From positions 1-6,820 of the forward strand of contig CANOHR010000058.1 in NCBI GenBank assembly GCA_947565875.1: a stretch of 6,820 bases of DNA, written 5' to 3'. The stretch comes from an uncultured Pseudoflavonifractor sp. GTDB lineage: Bacteria > Bacillota > Clostridia > Oscillospirales > Oscillospiraceae. Both the position numbers and the translations under genes were made by a program. Below are positions 1 to 5,597 of this stretch, piece by piece (positions within the stretch are counted from its first letter, which is position 1; every line of letters begins with the position of its first letter). The notes under the pieces are model-generated. The model saw only the letters and a list, made by a program, of their open reading frames with translations. It made no database searches and had not been told where the DNA came from.

Positions 1-1060
1 CCTTCTTGGTCTGGTTCTCATAGGAGGTCTGGGTGGAGAAGTTGTTGGACACCAGCACCAGACAGTCCTCCACATCGTTCCAGGTGATCTTGCTTTCATT
101 TTTTTGGTACTTTCCCTGCCGCTTCAGATACCCGTCGATGGCGGAAACGAGGGCCGAGCGGGTGGCCTTGTCGGGAGAGCCGCCATGCTCCAGCCAGGAG
201 GAGTTATGGTAATGCTCGATGATCTGGACCGTATTGGAAAAGCACAGGGAAACACTGAGTTTTACCTTGTATTCCGGCTTGTCCTCCCGGTCCCGGCCCT
301 TCCGCTCGGTCTGCCAGAAGACGGGGGTGGTCAGGGCCTTTTCCCCGGAAAGTTCCTGCACGTAGTCCTGGATCCCGTTGGCGTAGAGAAAGTCGGTGGT
401 CTCAAATTTTCCGGGGGCGGTCTCATTCTTAAAGCGGAAGGTGACTCCCGCGTTGACCACTGCCTGCCGTTTCATCACGTCGGTATAGTATTCCGGCGGA
501 ATGCGGATATCAGTGAAGACGTCCAGGTCGGGCTTCCAGCGGATGGTAGTGCCCGTCTTCTTCCCTTGGTCGGTATCCTCCTCATGGAGCCCGCCGATGT
601 TTTCTCCCTTTTCAAAGTGGAGGGTATACTTTTTCCCGTCCCGGCGTACCGTTACGTCCATATACTCGCTGGCGTACTGGGTGGCGCAGGAGCCCAGACC
701 GTTGAGGCCCAGGGAATACTCGTAGTTATCATCCCCGCCGCCATACTTACCTCCGGCGTAGAGTTCGCAGAAAACCAGTTCCCAGTTGTACTTCTGCTCC
801 TTCTCATTCCAGGCCACCGGGCAGCCCCGGCCCTGGTCGATGACCTCGATGGACTGGTCCAAAAACCGGGTCACGGTGATAAGGCTGCCATGGCCCTCCT
901 TGGCCTCGTCGATGGCGTTGGACAGGATCTCAAAGACCGCGTGTTCACAGCCGTCCAGTCCATCGGAGCCAAAGATGACGCCGGGGCGCTTGCGCACCCG
1001 GTCGGCGCCCTTCAGGGAGGAGATGGAGGAGTTATCATATTGCTGTTTTGTGCTTGCCAT
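1..1060 (-). CDS. Type IIA topoisomerase ATPase subunit (GyrB/ParE family), 5' part
   Basis: This is the N-terminal 353 residues of a GyrB/ParE subunit, which binds and hydrolyses ATP to drive DNA strand passage by gyrase or topoisomerase IV. The frame is open to the left edge, so the rest of the transducer, the TOPRIM domain and the C-terminus lie outside. GHKL ATPase landmarks are in order: VRKRPG at 22-27, catalytic Glu44 and Mg-binding Asn48 in EILSNAIDEA, Asp75 in IDQGRGCP, the ATP-lid glycines in GLNGLG (118-123), and Thr172 in GTTIRW. A QTKK near 350-353 matches the transducer lysine loop. The opening YDNSSISSLKGADRVRKRPG and the form DQGRGCP (canonical GyrB has DNGRGIP) fit the second, ParE-like copy of Clostridia better than the dnaA-linked gyrB. 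I therefore give no symbol; parE is the likelier one. A GAGGG Shine-Dalgarno (1072-1068) sits 7 nt before the ATG. Confidence 0.93.
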   Translation of the reverse strand, partial: MASTKQQYDNSSISSLKGADRVRKRPGVIFGSDGLDGCEHAVFEILSNAIDEAKEGHGSLITVTRFLDQSIEVIDQGRGCPVAWNEKEQKYNWELVFCELYAGGKYGGGDDNYEYSLGLNGLGSCATQYASEYMDVTVRRDGKKYTLHFEKGENIGGLHEEDTDQGKKTGTTIRWKPDLDVFTDIRIPPEYYTDVMKRQAVVNAGVTFRFKNETAPGKFETTDFLYANGIQDYVQELSGEKALTTPVFWQTERKGRDREDKPEYKVKLSVSLCFSNTVQIIEHYHNSSWLEHGGSPDKATRSALVSAIDGYLKRQGKYQKNESKITWNDVEDCLVLVSNNFSTQTSYENQTKK

Positions 1061-1082
1061 TTGCTTTCCCTCACAGTATAAT
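1054..1082 (+). promoter_or_regulatory. Predicted sigma-A promoter of the M29 aminopeptidase gene
   Basis: TTGCCA (1054-1059), a 17-bp spacer and a consensus TATAAT (1077-1082) form a near-ideal housekeeping promoter. The predicted start is near 1089, about 93 nt before the ATG. The -35 hexamer lies inside the first codons of the divergent topoisomerase gene, so the promoter fires across that gene's ribosome-binding site and towards its promoter. Confidence 0.7.
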
Positions 1083-1106
1083 CATGGTAAAGCCTGATAA
1101 AAAGGC

Positions 1107-1134
1107 GTATATCAAATCAATATATAGTATATCA
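1107..1134. repeat. Direct repeat GTATATCA, 20-bp period, in the divergent promoter region
   Basis: GTATATCA occurs at 1107-1114 and again at 1127-1134, an exact 20-bp period (about two helical turns). The right copy contains the extended -10 of the leftward promoter; the left copy would be a weaker leftward -10 (TATACG). It could be an operator for a dimeric regulator, a pair of alternative -10 elements, or chance in AT-rich DNA. Confidence 0.4.
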
Positions 1135-1155
1135 CAAAGGAGCAAGTTCCCACAA
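1126..1155 (-). promoter_or_regulatory. Predicted promoter of the topoisomerase subunit gene
   Basis: Reading leftwards, an extended -10 (TGA plus TATACT, 1134-1126) is preceded at 18 bp by the weak -35 TTGTGG (1155-1150). The TGn extension would compensate for the poor -35. The predicted start is near 1119, leaving a leader of about 60 nt. A second TATACT at 1080-1075 is too close to the start codon to leave room for a Shine-Dalgarno. This is pattern matching only. Confidence 0.5.
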
Positions 1156-1181
1156 GTACCGATTTTTGCCAGGAAGGAAGG

Positions 1182-2432
1182 ATGATCCCTGTGTCTCTGG
1201 ATAACCAACTCAAAAATTATGCCCGGCTCCTCATTCGTACCGGCTGCGCCCTGAAGCCGGGACAGGAGGTGCTGCTTACCGCCCCTGTAGACGCCGCCCC
1301 CTTTGCCCGGATGGTGGTGGAGGAGGCCTGGGCCGCTGGGGCCGGGGCGGTCACGGTGGAGTGGGCCGACGACGTGGTGAGCCGCCTCCACTACCTTCAC
1401 GCCCCCCAGTCCGCCTTTGAAAAGGTGCCGGAGTGGAAGGCCCTTCAGCGAAACGGCGCGGCGGAGCGGGGAGCCGTCATCCTCTCCCTGGACGGGGAGG
1501 ACCCCGACGGTATGGCGGGGGTGGACCCCAGCCGCTTTACCGCCTGGTCACGCTCGGTCCACCGGGACTGCAAGGTCTTCTATGACGGAATGGACCTGGG
1601 CCGGAACGTCTGGTGCATTGCCGGGGCGGCTACTCCCAAGTGGGCCAAAAAGGTGTTTCCTAACCTCAGTGAGGCGGAGGCGGTGGAAAAGCTGTGGAAG
1701 GCCATCCTCTCCACCGCCAGAGCGGACGGTTCTGATCCGGCGCTGGCCTGGAAGGACCATTCCGCCGCTTTTCAGCGCAGAGTGGAGCTTTTGAATGCCC
1801 GGCAGTTCCATGCTCTTCATTACACCTCTCAAAACGGCACCGACTTTACCGTGGGGCTCAACAAGGACCACGTCTGGGCGGGAGGAGGAGCGGAAACGGT
1901 AGATGGGACCTGGTTTTTTCCCAACATGCCCACCGAGGAGATCTTTACTTCCCCCCACCGCTGCCGGGCCGAAGGCGTAGTTCATTCCGCCCTGCCCCTC
2001 AACTATAACGGCGGACTGATCGAGGATTTTTGGGTAAGGTTTGAAGAGGGCAAGGCGGTGGATTGCGGCGCCAAACAAGGCCTGGACCTCCTCAAAAGCA
2101 TTCTGGCAGTGGATGAGGGCGCTACCCACCTGGGGGAGGTTGCCCTTGTTCCACACGCCTCCCCCATTGCTCAGAGCGGAATTCTCTTCTATTCTACCCT
2201 CTATGATGAGAACGCCGCCTGTCACCTGGCCCTGGGAAAGGGCTTTCCCGAATGTGTAAAGGGGGGACTGGAGATGGACGAGGAGACTTTGAAGGCCCAC
2301 AATATCAACCTTTCCGCCACCCATGTGGATTTTATGATCGGCACGGCGGACCTGTCCATTATGGGGCTCCTGCCTGATGGAAGCTCGGCGCCCATATTCC
2401 AAAACGGAAATTGGGCCGGAGAGTTTGCATAA
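1182..2432 (+). CDS. M29 family metallo-aminopeptidase (AmpS/AmpT/PepS type)
   Basis: This is a complete 416-residue cytoplasmic aminopeptidase of peptidase family M29, which uses two metal ions to remove N-terminal residues from peptides; family members are usually about 410 residues. The family-typical stretches are present: NMPTEEIFT (248-256), LGEVALV (317-323), LYDENAACHLALGKGFP (340-356) and THVDFMIGTADLSI (380-393). Expected metal and catalytic residues are Glu253, Glu319, His348, His381 and Asp383. The tyrosine usually found in the LALGxAYP segment is Phe355 here, which may matter because that tyrosine is thought to take part in catalysis. There is no signal peptide. The ATG at 1182 follows a run of AGGAAGGAAGG (1171-1181); an in-frame GTG at 1191 (residue 4) is also possible with that Shine-Dalgarno. 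The gene stands alone, with its own promoter and a terminator. Confidence 0.95.
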   Translation: MIPVSLDNQLKNYARLLIRTGCALKPGQEVLLTAPVDAAPFARMVVEEAWAAGAGAVTVEWADDVVSRLHYLHAPQSAFEKVPEWKALQRNGAAERGAVILSLDGEDPDGMAGVDPSRFTAWSRSVHRDCKVFYDGMDLGRNVWCIAGAATPKWAKKVFPNLSEAEAVEKLWKAILSTARADGSDPALAWKDHSAAFQRRVELLNARQFHALHYTSQNGTDFTVGLNKDHVWAGGGAETVDGTWFFPNMPTEEIFTSPHRCRAEGVVHSALPLNYNGGLIEDFWVRFEEGKAVDCGAKQGLDLLKSILAVDEGATHLGEVALVPHASPIAQSGILFYSTLYDENAACHLALGKGFPECVKGGLEMDEETLKAHNINLSATHVDFMIGTADLSIMGLLPDGSSAPIFQNGNWAGEFA

Positions 2433-2451
2433 CTATATTTTCCCTACGACA

Positions 2452-2491
2452 AAAGACAGGGTCCGGCGGACATCCGCCGGACCCTGTCTTT
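2452..2491. terminator. Bidirectional intrinsic terminator between convergent genes
   Basis: An 18-bp perfect stem (2452-2469 paired with 2474-2491) closes a 4-nt ACAT loop. It begins with AAAG and ends with CTTT, so either strand gives a GC-rich hairpin followed by a short U-run (3-4 U). It lies 19 nt after the M29 stop and 16 nt beyond the glyS stop on the other strand, so one element can end both transcripts. Confidence 0.85.
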
Positions 2492-2507
2492 CTATCGTTC
2501 TTTGGCC

Positions 2508-3917
2508 TCAAAAAGCCACACGCTCCGCCAGATAGGTCTTTAGTTTGCTGACGGGGATCCGCACCTGCTCCATACTGTCCCGCTCCCGAACGGTAACGCA
2601 GTTGTCCGCCTCCTCGGTGTCGCTGCCCACAGTCTGGAAGTCCACGGTCACGCAGAAGGGCGTGCCGATCTCGTCCTGACGGCGGTAGCGCTTGCCGATG
2701 CTTCCAGCGTCGTCAAAGTCCACCATAAAGTCCTTGGAAAGTTCTTCATAGATCTTTCGGGCGGGCTCGGAGAGCTTCTTGCTCAAAGGCAGGATGGCCG
2801 CCTTGAAGGGGGCCAGGAAGGGGTGGAGATGGAGAACGGTGCGCACATCGTTCTTCTCGGCGTCCACCATCTCCTCGTCATAGGCCTCGCACAGGAAGGC
2901 CAGAGCCACCCGGTCGCAGCCCAGGGAGGGTTCGATAACATAGGGGATAAAATGTTCATTTTTCTCCTGATCGTAATAGGTTAGGTCCTTGCCGCTGGCT
3001 TCCTGGTGACGGCCTAGGTCGTAGTCGGTCCGGTCGGCGATGCCCCACAGTTCGCCCCAATCGGTGAAGGGGAAGGCATACTCGATGTCGGTGGTGGCGC
3101 GGGAATAGAAGGCCAACTCCGCCGGCTCGTGGTCCCGGAGGCGCAGGTGTTCCTCCTTGATACCCAGGGAGAGAAGCCACTGGTAGCAGAAGTCCTTCCA
3201 GTAGGCAAACCACTCCAGGTCGGTGCCGGGAGCGCAGAAGAACTCGCACTCCATCTGCTCAAATTCCCGGGTGCGGAAGGTGAAGTTTCCGGGGGTGATC
3301 TCATTGCGGAAAGCCTTGCCCACCTGGCACACGCCGAAGGGCAGCTTCTTTCGGGTGGTGCGCTGGATGTTGTTGAAGTTGAGGAAAATACCCTGGGCGG
3401 TCTCCGGCCGGAGATAGACGGTGGAGGAGGAGTCCTCGGTGACGCCGATCTGGGTCTTGAACATCAGGTTGAACTTACGGATGGGGGTAAAATCGTGCTT
3501 GCCGCACACCGGGCAGACAACGTCGGCGTGTTCGGCAATGAAGGCGTCCATCTCGTCAAAGCTCATGGCGTCCACATTCACTTCACCGTGTACGTCCCCG
3601 ATGAGCTTGTCGGCCCGGTGCCGGGCTTTACAGGCCTTACAGTCCAGCAGGGGATCGGAGAAGCCTGCCACATGGCCGGTGGTGATCCAGGTCTGGGGGT
3701 TCATAATGATGGCGGCGTCCAATCCCACATTGTAGGGGCTCTCCTGGACAAATTTCTTCATCCAGGCCTTCTTTACATTGTTTTTGAACTCCACCCCCAA
3801 AGGGCCGTAGTCCCAGGAGTTGGCAAGGCCGCCGTAGATCTCGCTGCCGGGGAAGATGAAGCCCCGGCCCTTGCAGAGGTTGATGATCTGGTCCATAGTT
3901 TTTGCGCTGTGTTCCAT
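2508..3917 (-). CDS. glyS: Glycyl-tRNA synthetase, alpha2 type
   Basis: This 469-residue class II synthetase charges tRNA-Gly with glycine in the cytoplasm. It is the single-chain homodimeric (archaeal/eukaryotic-like, glyQS-type) enzyme, not the two-subunit GlyQ/GlyS form. It opens with [16 protein letters not shown] (15-30) and DYGPLG (36-41). Class II motif 2 is FRNE at 203-206 with the following [10 protein letters not shown]. The motif 3 region is [14 protein letters not shown] (329-342). The anticodon-binding domain runs from about 360 to the end, including [15 protein letters not shown] (406-420). Two CxxC pairs (Cys93/96 and Cys135/138) probably form a zinc-binding insertion. The frame is open upstream to 4136, but that extension translates the T-box leader. 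The ATG at 3917 is preceded by AAAGGAG at 8 nt and matches the family N-terminus. Expression is set by the T-box. Confidence 0.97.
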   Translation of the reverse strand: MEHSAKTMDQIINLCKGRGFIFPGSEIYGGLANSWDYGPLGVEFKNNVKKAWMKKFVQESPYNVGLDAAIIMNPQTWITTGHVAGFSDPLLDCKACKARHRADKLIGDVHGEVNVDAMSFDEMDAFIAEHADVVCPVCGKHDFTPIRKFNLMFKTQIGVTEDSSSTVYLRPETAQGIFLNFNNIQRTTRKKLPFGVCQVGKAFRNEITPGNFTFRTREFEQMECEFFCAPGTDLEWFAYWKDFCYQWLLSLGIKEEHLRLRDHEPAELAFYSRATTDIEYAFPFTDWGELWGIADRTDYDLGRHQEASGKDLTYYDQEKNEHFIPYVIEPSLGCDRVALAFLCEAYDEEMVDAEKNDVRTVLHLHPFLAPFKAAILPLSKKLSEPARKIYEELSKDFMVDFDDAGSIGKRYRRQDEIGTPFCVTVDFQTVGSDTEEADNCVTVRERDSMEQVRIPVSKLKTYLAERVAF

Positions 3918-3925
3918 ACCGCTCG

Positions 3926-3932
3926 CTCCTTT
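3926..3932 (-). promoter_or_regulatory. Ribosome binding site that fixes the glyS start
   Basis: On the minus strand AAAGGAG lies 8 nt before the ATG at 3917. It sits after the T-box terminator, as required for leader-controlled translation. It rules out the longer in-frame start at 4136. Confidence 0.85.
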
Positions 3933-3971
3933 TATAAAAATGTTTTGGAAAGACACTCTTATTCCACAGAC

Positions 3972-4003
3972 AAAAATCGCCCTGAGCCATAGGCTCAGGG
4001 CGA
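3972..4003 (-). terminator. T-box regulatory terminator before glyS
   Basis: A 12-bp perfect stem (4003-3992 with 3988-3977) with a 3-nt loop is followed by five U (3976-3972). Its 5' arm contains CCCUGAG, the 3' half of the alternative antiterminator, so the two structures cannot coexist. Confidence 0.95.
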
Positions 4004-4196
4004 ACTTGAAAAGTCCGTGTTTCCACCTGAATTTCCCCTTGTGGGGGACACTCTGACCCGGTAACGGCGGGGGCCGACGGGGCATTTCCTCCCCATAGCT
4101 TCCGGGGGCCTTGGGCGGCTTTCCAGGGGGCCTCACACCGTCCGGCCCCTCTCTTATGCTGGAACGCTCCGCTTACTCTTCCCGTTCATCGCTGTA
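3972..4196 (-). promoter_or_regulatory. T-box riboswitch for tRNA-Gly in the glyS leader
   Basis: This leader senses uncharged tRNA-Gly. Stem I is readable: CGGG/CCCG (4184-4181 with 4106-4103), an AGUA S-turn (4177-4174), GCGG/CCGC (4172-4169 with 4118-4115), UUCCAG/CUGGAA (4164-4159 with 4126-4121), then an AGAGAG bulge and a GGGGCC/GGCCCC distal stem carrying GGUGUGA. The specifier on the 3' side of the internal loop is GGC (4110-4108), a glycine codon read by anticodon GCC. A UCCCC/GGGGA stem III (4048-4034) precedes the T-box sequence (4034-4015, ending GGUGGAAACACGG). Its UGGA (4025-4022) pairs with UCCA, and bacterial tRNA-Gly has discriminator U73. An antiterminator (UUCAGG with CCUGAG, plus CGGAC with GUUCG) excludes the terminator. 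Boundaries are approximate. Confidence 0.95.
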
Positions 4197-4202
4197 TGGC
4201 CG

Positions 4203-4231
4203 ATTTTACCACCTTTTTGCCTCTCCGTCAA
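4203..4231 (-). promoter_or_regulatory. Predicted sigma-A promoter of glyS
   Basis: TTGACG (4231-4226), a 17-bp spacer and TAAAAT (4208-4203) match the housekeeping consensus at 5 of 6 positions each. The predicted start near 4196 falls just before Stem I of the T-box, which independently supports the call. Confidence 0.85.
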
Positions 4232-4245
4232 GGGCGGCGGAGGGG

Positions 4246-4263
4246 GATAAATTAAAATTTATC
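4246..4263. repeat. AT-rich palindrome upstream of the glyS promoter
   Basis: GATAAATT, a 2-bp AA centre and AATTTATC form a perfect 8+8 bp inverted repeat. It lies about 15 bp upstream of the glyS -35, roughly -50 to -67 from the predicted start. That is suitable for an UP element or an activator/repressor site. No U-run follows, so it is not a good terminator for the upstream M42 gene. Confidence 0.5.
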
Positions 4264-4282
4264 GGTGGTCCCATACCTGAGC

Positions 4283-4303
4283 GGGCGGGTTTGGAACCCG
4301 CCC
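4283..4303. repeat. GC-rich REP-like hairpin
   Basis: A perfect 9-bp stem (4283-4291 with 4295-4303, arms GGGCGGGTT/AACCCGCCC) has a 3-nt loop. It stands in the gap between the M42 gene and glyS and is followed by TTAC, recalling the CTAC edge of the neighbouring repeat. No U-run flanks it on either strand. Confidence 0.6.
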
Positions 4304-4326
4304 TTACAACCCACGTTCGTTAGAAT

Positions 4327-4401
4327 CGTAGGGCGGGACGCCTCGGCCCGCCGCTCCTGCATGGTGCCACGTTTAGGCGCGCCGGGGCGGCGCGCCCTAC
4401 G
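4327..4401. repeat. 75-bp REP/MITE-like palindromic element with 9-bp terminal inverted repeats
   Basis: The element is bounded by CGTAGGGCG (4327-4335) and its exact inverse CGCCCTACG (4393-4401). Inside are two hairpins: GGCGGG/CCCGCC (4332-4337 with 4347-4352, extended by 2 bp past one mismatch) and GGCGCGCC/GGCGCGCC (4376-4383 with 4389-4396, 5-nt loop). It codes for nothing recognisable. The position, after the M42 stop and before the next promoter, is typical for intergenic palindromic repeats. Its right part shares GCCGGGGCG and CGCCCTAC with the repeat after the YbaK gene. Confidence 0.6.
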
Positions 4402-4436
4402 GCCTCCCTTTCCCAACTGCCACGCTAAATTTTTAT

Positions 4437-5483
4437 TTACTCCGCCTCCAAATAAAGCCCGATAAGTTCCAGCGTGGCCTTCAGGCCGTTCCAATGGGTC
4501 CGCTCCATACCGTGGGAGGCGTGGACGCCGGGGCCAATGAGGGCGGCGGGAAGGTCGTTGCCTGCCTTCCAGGCTACGGCGGCGTCGGAGGAGTAGTGGG
4601 GATAGACGTCCACGGCGTAATTGACCCCATATTCCTCCGAAAGGGCAATGAGCCGGGAGACCAGCTCGTAGTCAAAGGGCCCTGCCGAGTCCTTGGCGCA
4701 GATGGAGACCTGTTCCTCGGTGCAGGTCAGTTCTTCCCCGATGCAGCCCATGTCTACCGCCAGCAGTTCGGAAAGCTGAGAACTGAAGGTGGCTCCGCCG
4801 TGGCCCACCTCCTCGTAGACGGTGAAGGTGGCCTCCACATCGTACCGGGGTTTCTGGCCCTTGTCTTTCATCAGCTTCAGGGCGGTCAGGATACAGGCGG
4901 CGCTCACCTTGTCATCCAGAAACCGGGACTTGATAAAGCCGGAGGGGGTGACCTCCGTTTTGGGGTCATAGCAGACATAGTCTCCCACGGCGATGCCCAG
5001 CTTTTCCACATCCTCCTTGGAGTAGACTACCTCGTCCAGGCGCACAGCCATATTCTTATCGTCACGGGGCCTCGTCCGGGCGTCGTCCTCCACGTGGGCG
5101 GCGGGGGACAGAGAGAGGATGGTGCCGGTGTAGACCTGCCCCTTCCGGGTATAGATCCGGCAATATTCCCCGTCCAGAGTGGGGAGCAGCGGGCCCCCGA
5201 TGGGGGTAATGAGAAGCCGTCCGTCGGAGGTGACGGAGCGGACCATAAGTCCCAGCGTATCCACATGGGCGCAAAGCCCCACCGTTTTGCTGTGGTCCCG
5301 GCCGGGGACCAGGATGGTCAGGTTCCCCTTGCGGCTCCGGCGGGTCTCCAGCCCCAACTCGTGGGCCAGCTTCTCAGCAGTCTCCACCGCCCGGGCGGTA
5401 AACCCGCTGGGGCTGTCCTTCTCCAGAAGGGCTTTGGCATACTCCATTACAGTATTCTGATAGGGGGCCACATCCCATTTCAT
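4437..5483 (-). CDS. M42 family metallo-aminopeptidase
   Basis: This is a complete 348-residue peptidase of family M42 (FrvX/YsdC/PepA/TET group). These cytoplasmic dinuclear-metal aminopeptidases usually assemble into dodecamers and trim short peptides; they are often mis-annotated as endoglucanase M. Family landmarks: AHVDTLG (72-78) gives metal His73 and Asp75, FLDDK (188-192) gives bridging Asp190, YEEVGHGG (223-230) gives catalytic Glu224 and metal Glu225, VDMG gives Asp244, and HASHGMERTH (321-330) supplies the last histidine, probably His324. The segment between about 80 and 180 is the usual dimerisation/lid insert. Length is normal and there is no signal peptide. The start at 5483 has an AAAGGGGA Shine-Dalgarno about 10 nt upstream. 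Substrate preference cannot be read from the sequence. No convincing terminator follows; REP-like hairpins and the glyS promoter lie downstream on the same strand. Confidence 0.95.
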   Translation of the reverse strand: MKWDVAPYQNTVMEYAKALLEKDSPSGFTARAVETAEKLAHELGLETRRSRKGNLTILVPGRDHSKTVGLCAHVDTLGLMVRSVTSDGRLLITPIGGPLLPTLDGEYCRIYTRKGQVYTGTILSLSPAAHVEDDARTRPRDDKNMAVRLDEVVYSKEDVEKLGIAVGDYVCYDPKTEVTPSGFIKSRFLDDKVSAACILTALKLMKDKGQKPRYDVEATFTVYEEVGHGGATFSSQLSELLAVDMGCIGEELTCTEEQVSICAKDSAGPFDYELVSRLIALSEEYGVNYAVDVYPHYSSDAAVAWKAGNDLPAALIGPGVHASHGMERTHWNGLKATLELIGLYLEAE

Positions 5484-5485
5484 AT

Positions 5486-5514
5486 TTGAATTTCCCCTTT
5501 CCTTGGGCTATAAT
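5486..5514 (+). promoter_or_regulatory. Predicted sigma-A promoter of the YbaK-type deacylase gene
   Basis: TTGAAT (5486-5491), 17 bp and a consensus TATAAT (5509-5514) form a strong rightward promoter. The predicted start is near 5521, giving a leader of about 77 nt. The -35 lies between the start codon and Shine-Dalgarno of the divergent M42 gene. The promoter therefore fires towards the leftward promoter. Confidence 0.75.
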
Positions 5515-5526
5515 ATGGGTGGCTTC

Positions 5527-5558
5527 GCAAAAATACCCTTGCAGGCAAGCATTTTCGC
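5527..5558. repeat. Nested inverted repeat between the two crossed start sites
   Basis: The inner arms CTTGC (5538-5542) and GCAAG (5545-5549) flank a 2-bp centre. The outer arms GCAAAAAT (5527-5534) and ATTTTCGC (5551-5558) match with one mismatch and slightly unequal gaps. It occupies the overlap of the two predicted transcripts, about midway between their start sites. It could be an operator or a leader hairpin; no regulator is known from this window. Confidence 0.45.
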
Positions 5559-5566
5559 TTTGTTCT

Positions 5567-5595
5567 ATCATACCACGAGCGAAGAGGTGTTTCAA
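5567..5595 (-). promoter_or_regulatory. Predicted promoter of the M42 peptidase gene
   Basis: TTGAAA (5595-5590), a 17-bp spacer ending in an extended TGG, and TATGAT (5572-5567) form a strong leftward promoter. The predicted start is near 5560, with a leader of about 77 nt. The -35 sits between the Shine-Dalgarno and the ATG of the divergent deacylase gene. Confidence 0.75.
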
Positions 5596-5597
5596 CG

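Noticed and set aside
1075..1080. Leftward TATACT as -10 for the topoisomerase gene
   Set aside because: Its start would fall about 8 nt before the ATG, excluding the Shine-Dalgarno, and the -35 at 17 bp is poor.
104..1081. Long plus-strand open frame opposite the topoisomerase gene
   Set aside because: It mirrors a gene with clear ATPase motifs. Its translation shows no domain, and high GC at third positions explains the openness.
1548..2402. Long minus-strand open frame inside the M29 gene
   Set aside because: Antisense shadow of a confidently identified peptidase; no motif and no plausible ribosome-binding site.
3129..3992. Plus-strand open frame opposite glyS
   Set aside because: Shadow of glyS that would also run into the T-box terminator; nothing recognisable in its translation.
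3918..4136. A 73-residue N-terminal extension of glycyl-tRNA synthetase in an open frame
   Set aside because: The stretch is the T-box leader with its terminator. The family start and an AAAGGAG site support the ATG at 3917.
4283..4303. tRNA T-arm or rRNA-like hairpin (GGGTTCCAAACCC on the minus strand)
   Set aside because: No acceptor, D or anticodon arms can be built around it, and the stem is 9 bp, not 5.
4283..4401. Intrinsic terminator for the M42 gene
   Set aside because: The hairpins are strong but none is followed by a U-run on the minus strand, so they are recorded as repeats.
4494..5489. Plus-strand open frame opposite the M42 gene
   Set aside because: Gly/Val-rich low-information translation typical of the strand opposite a GC-rich gene.
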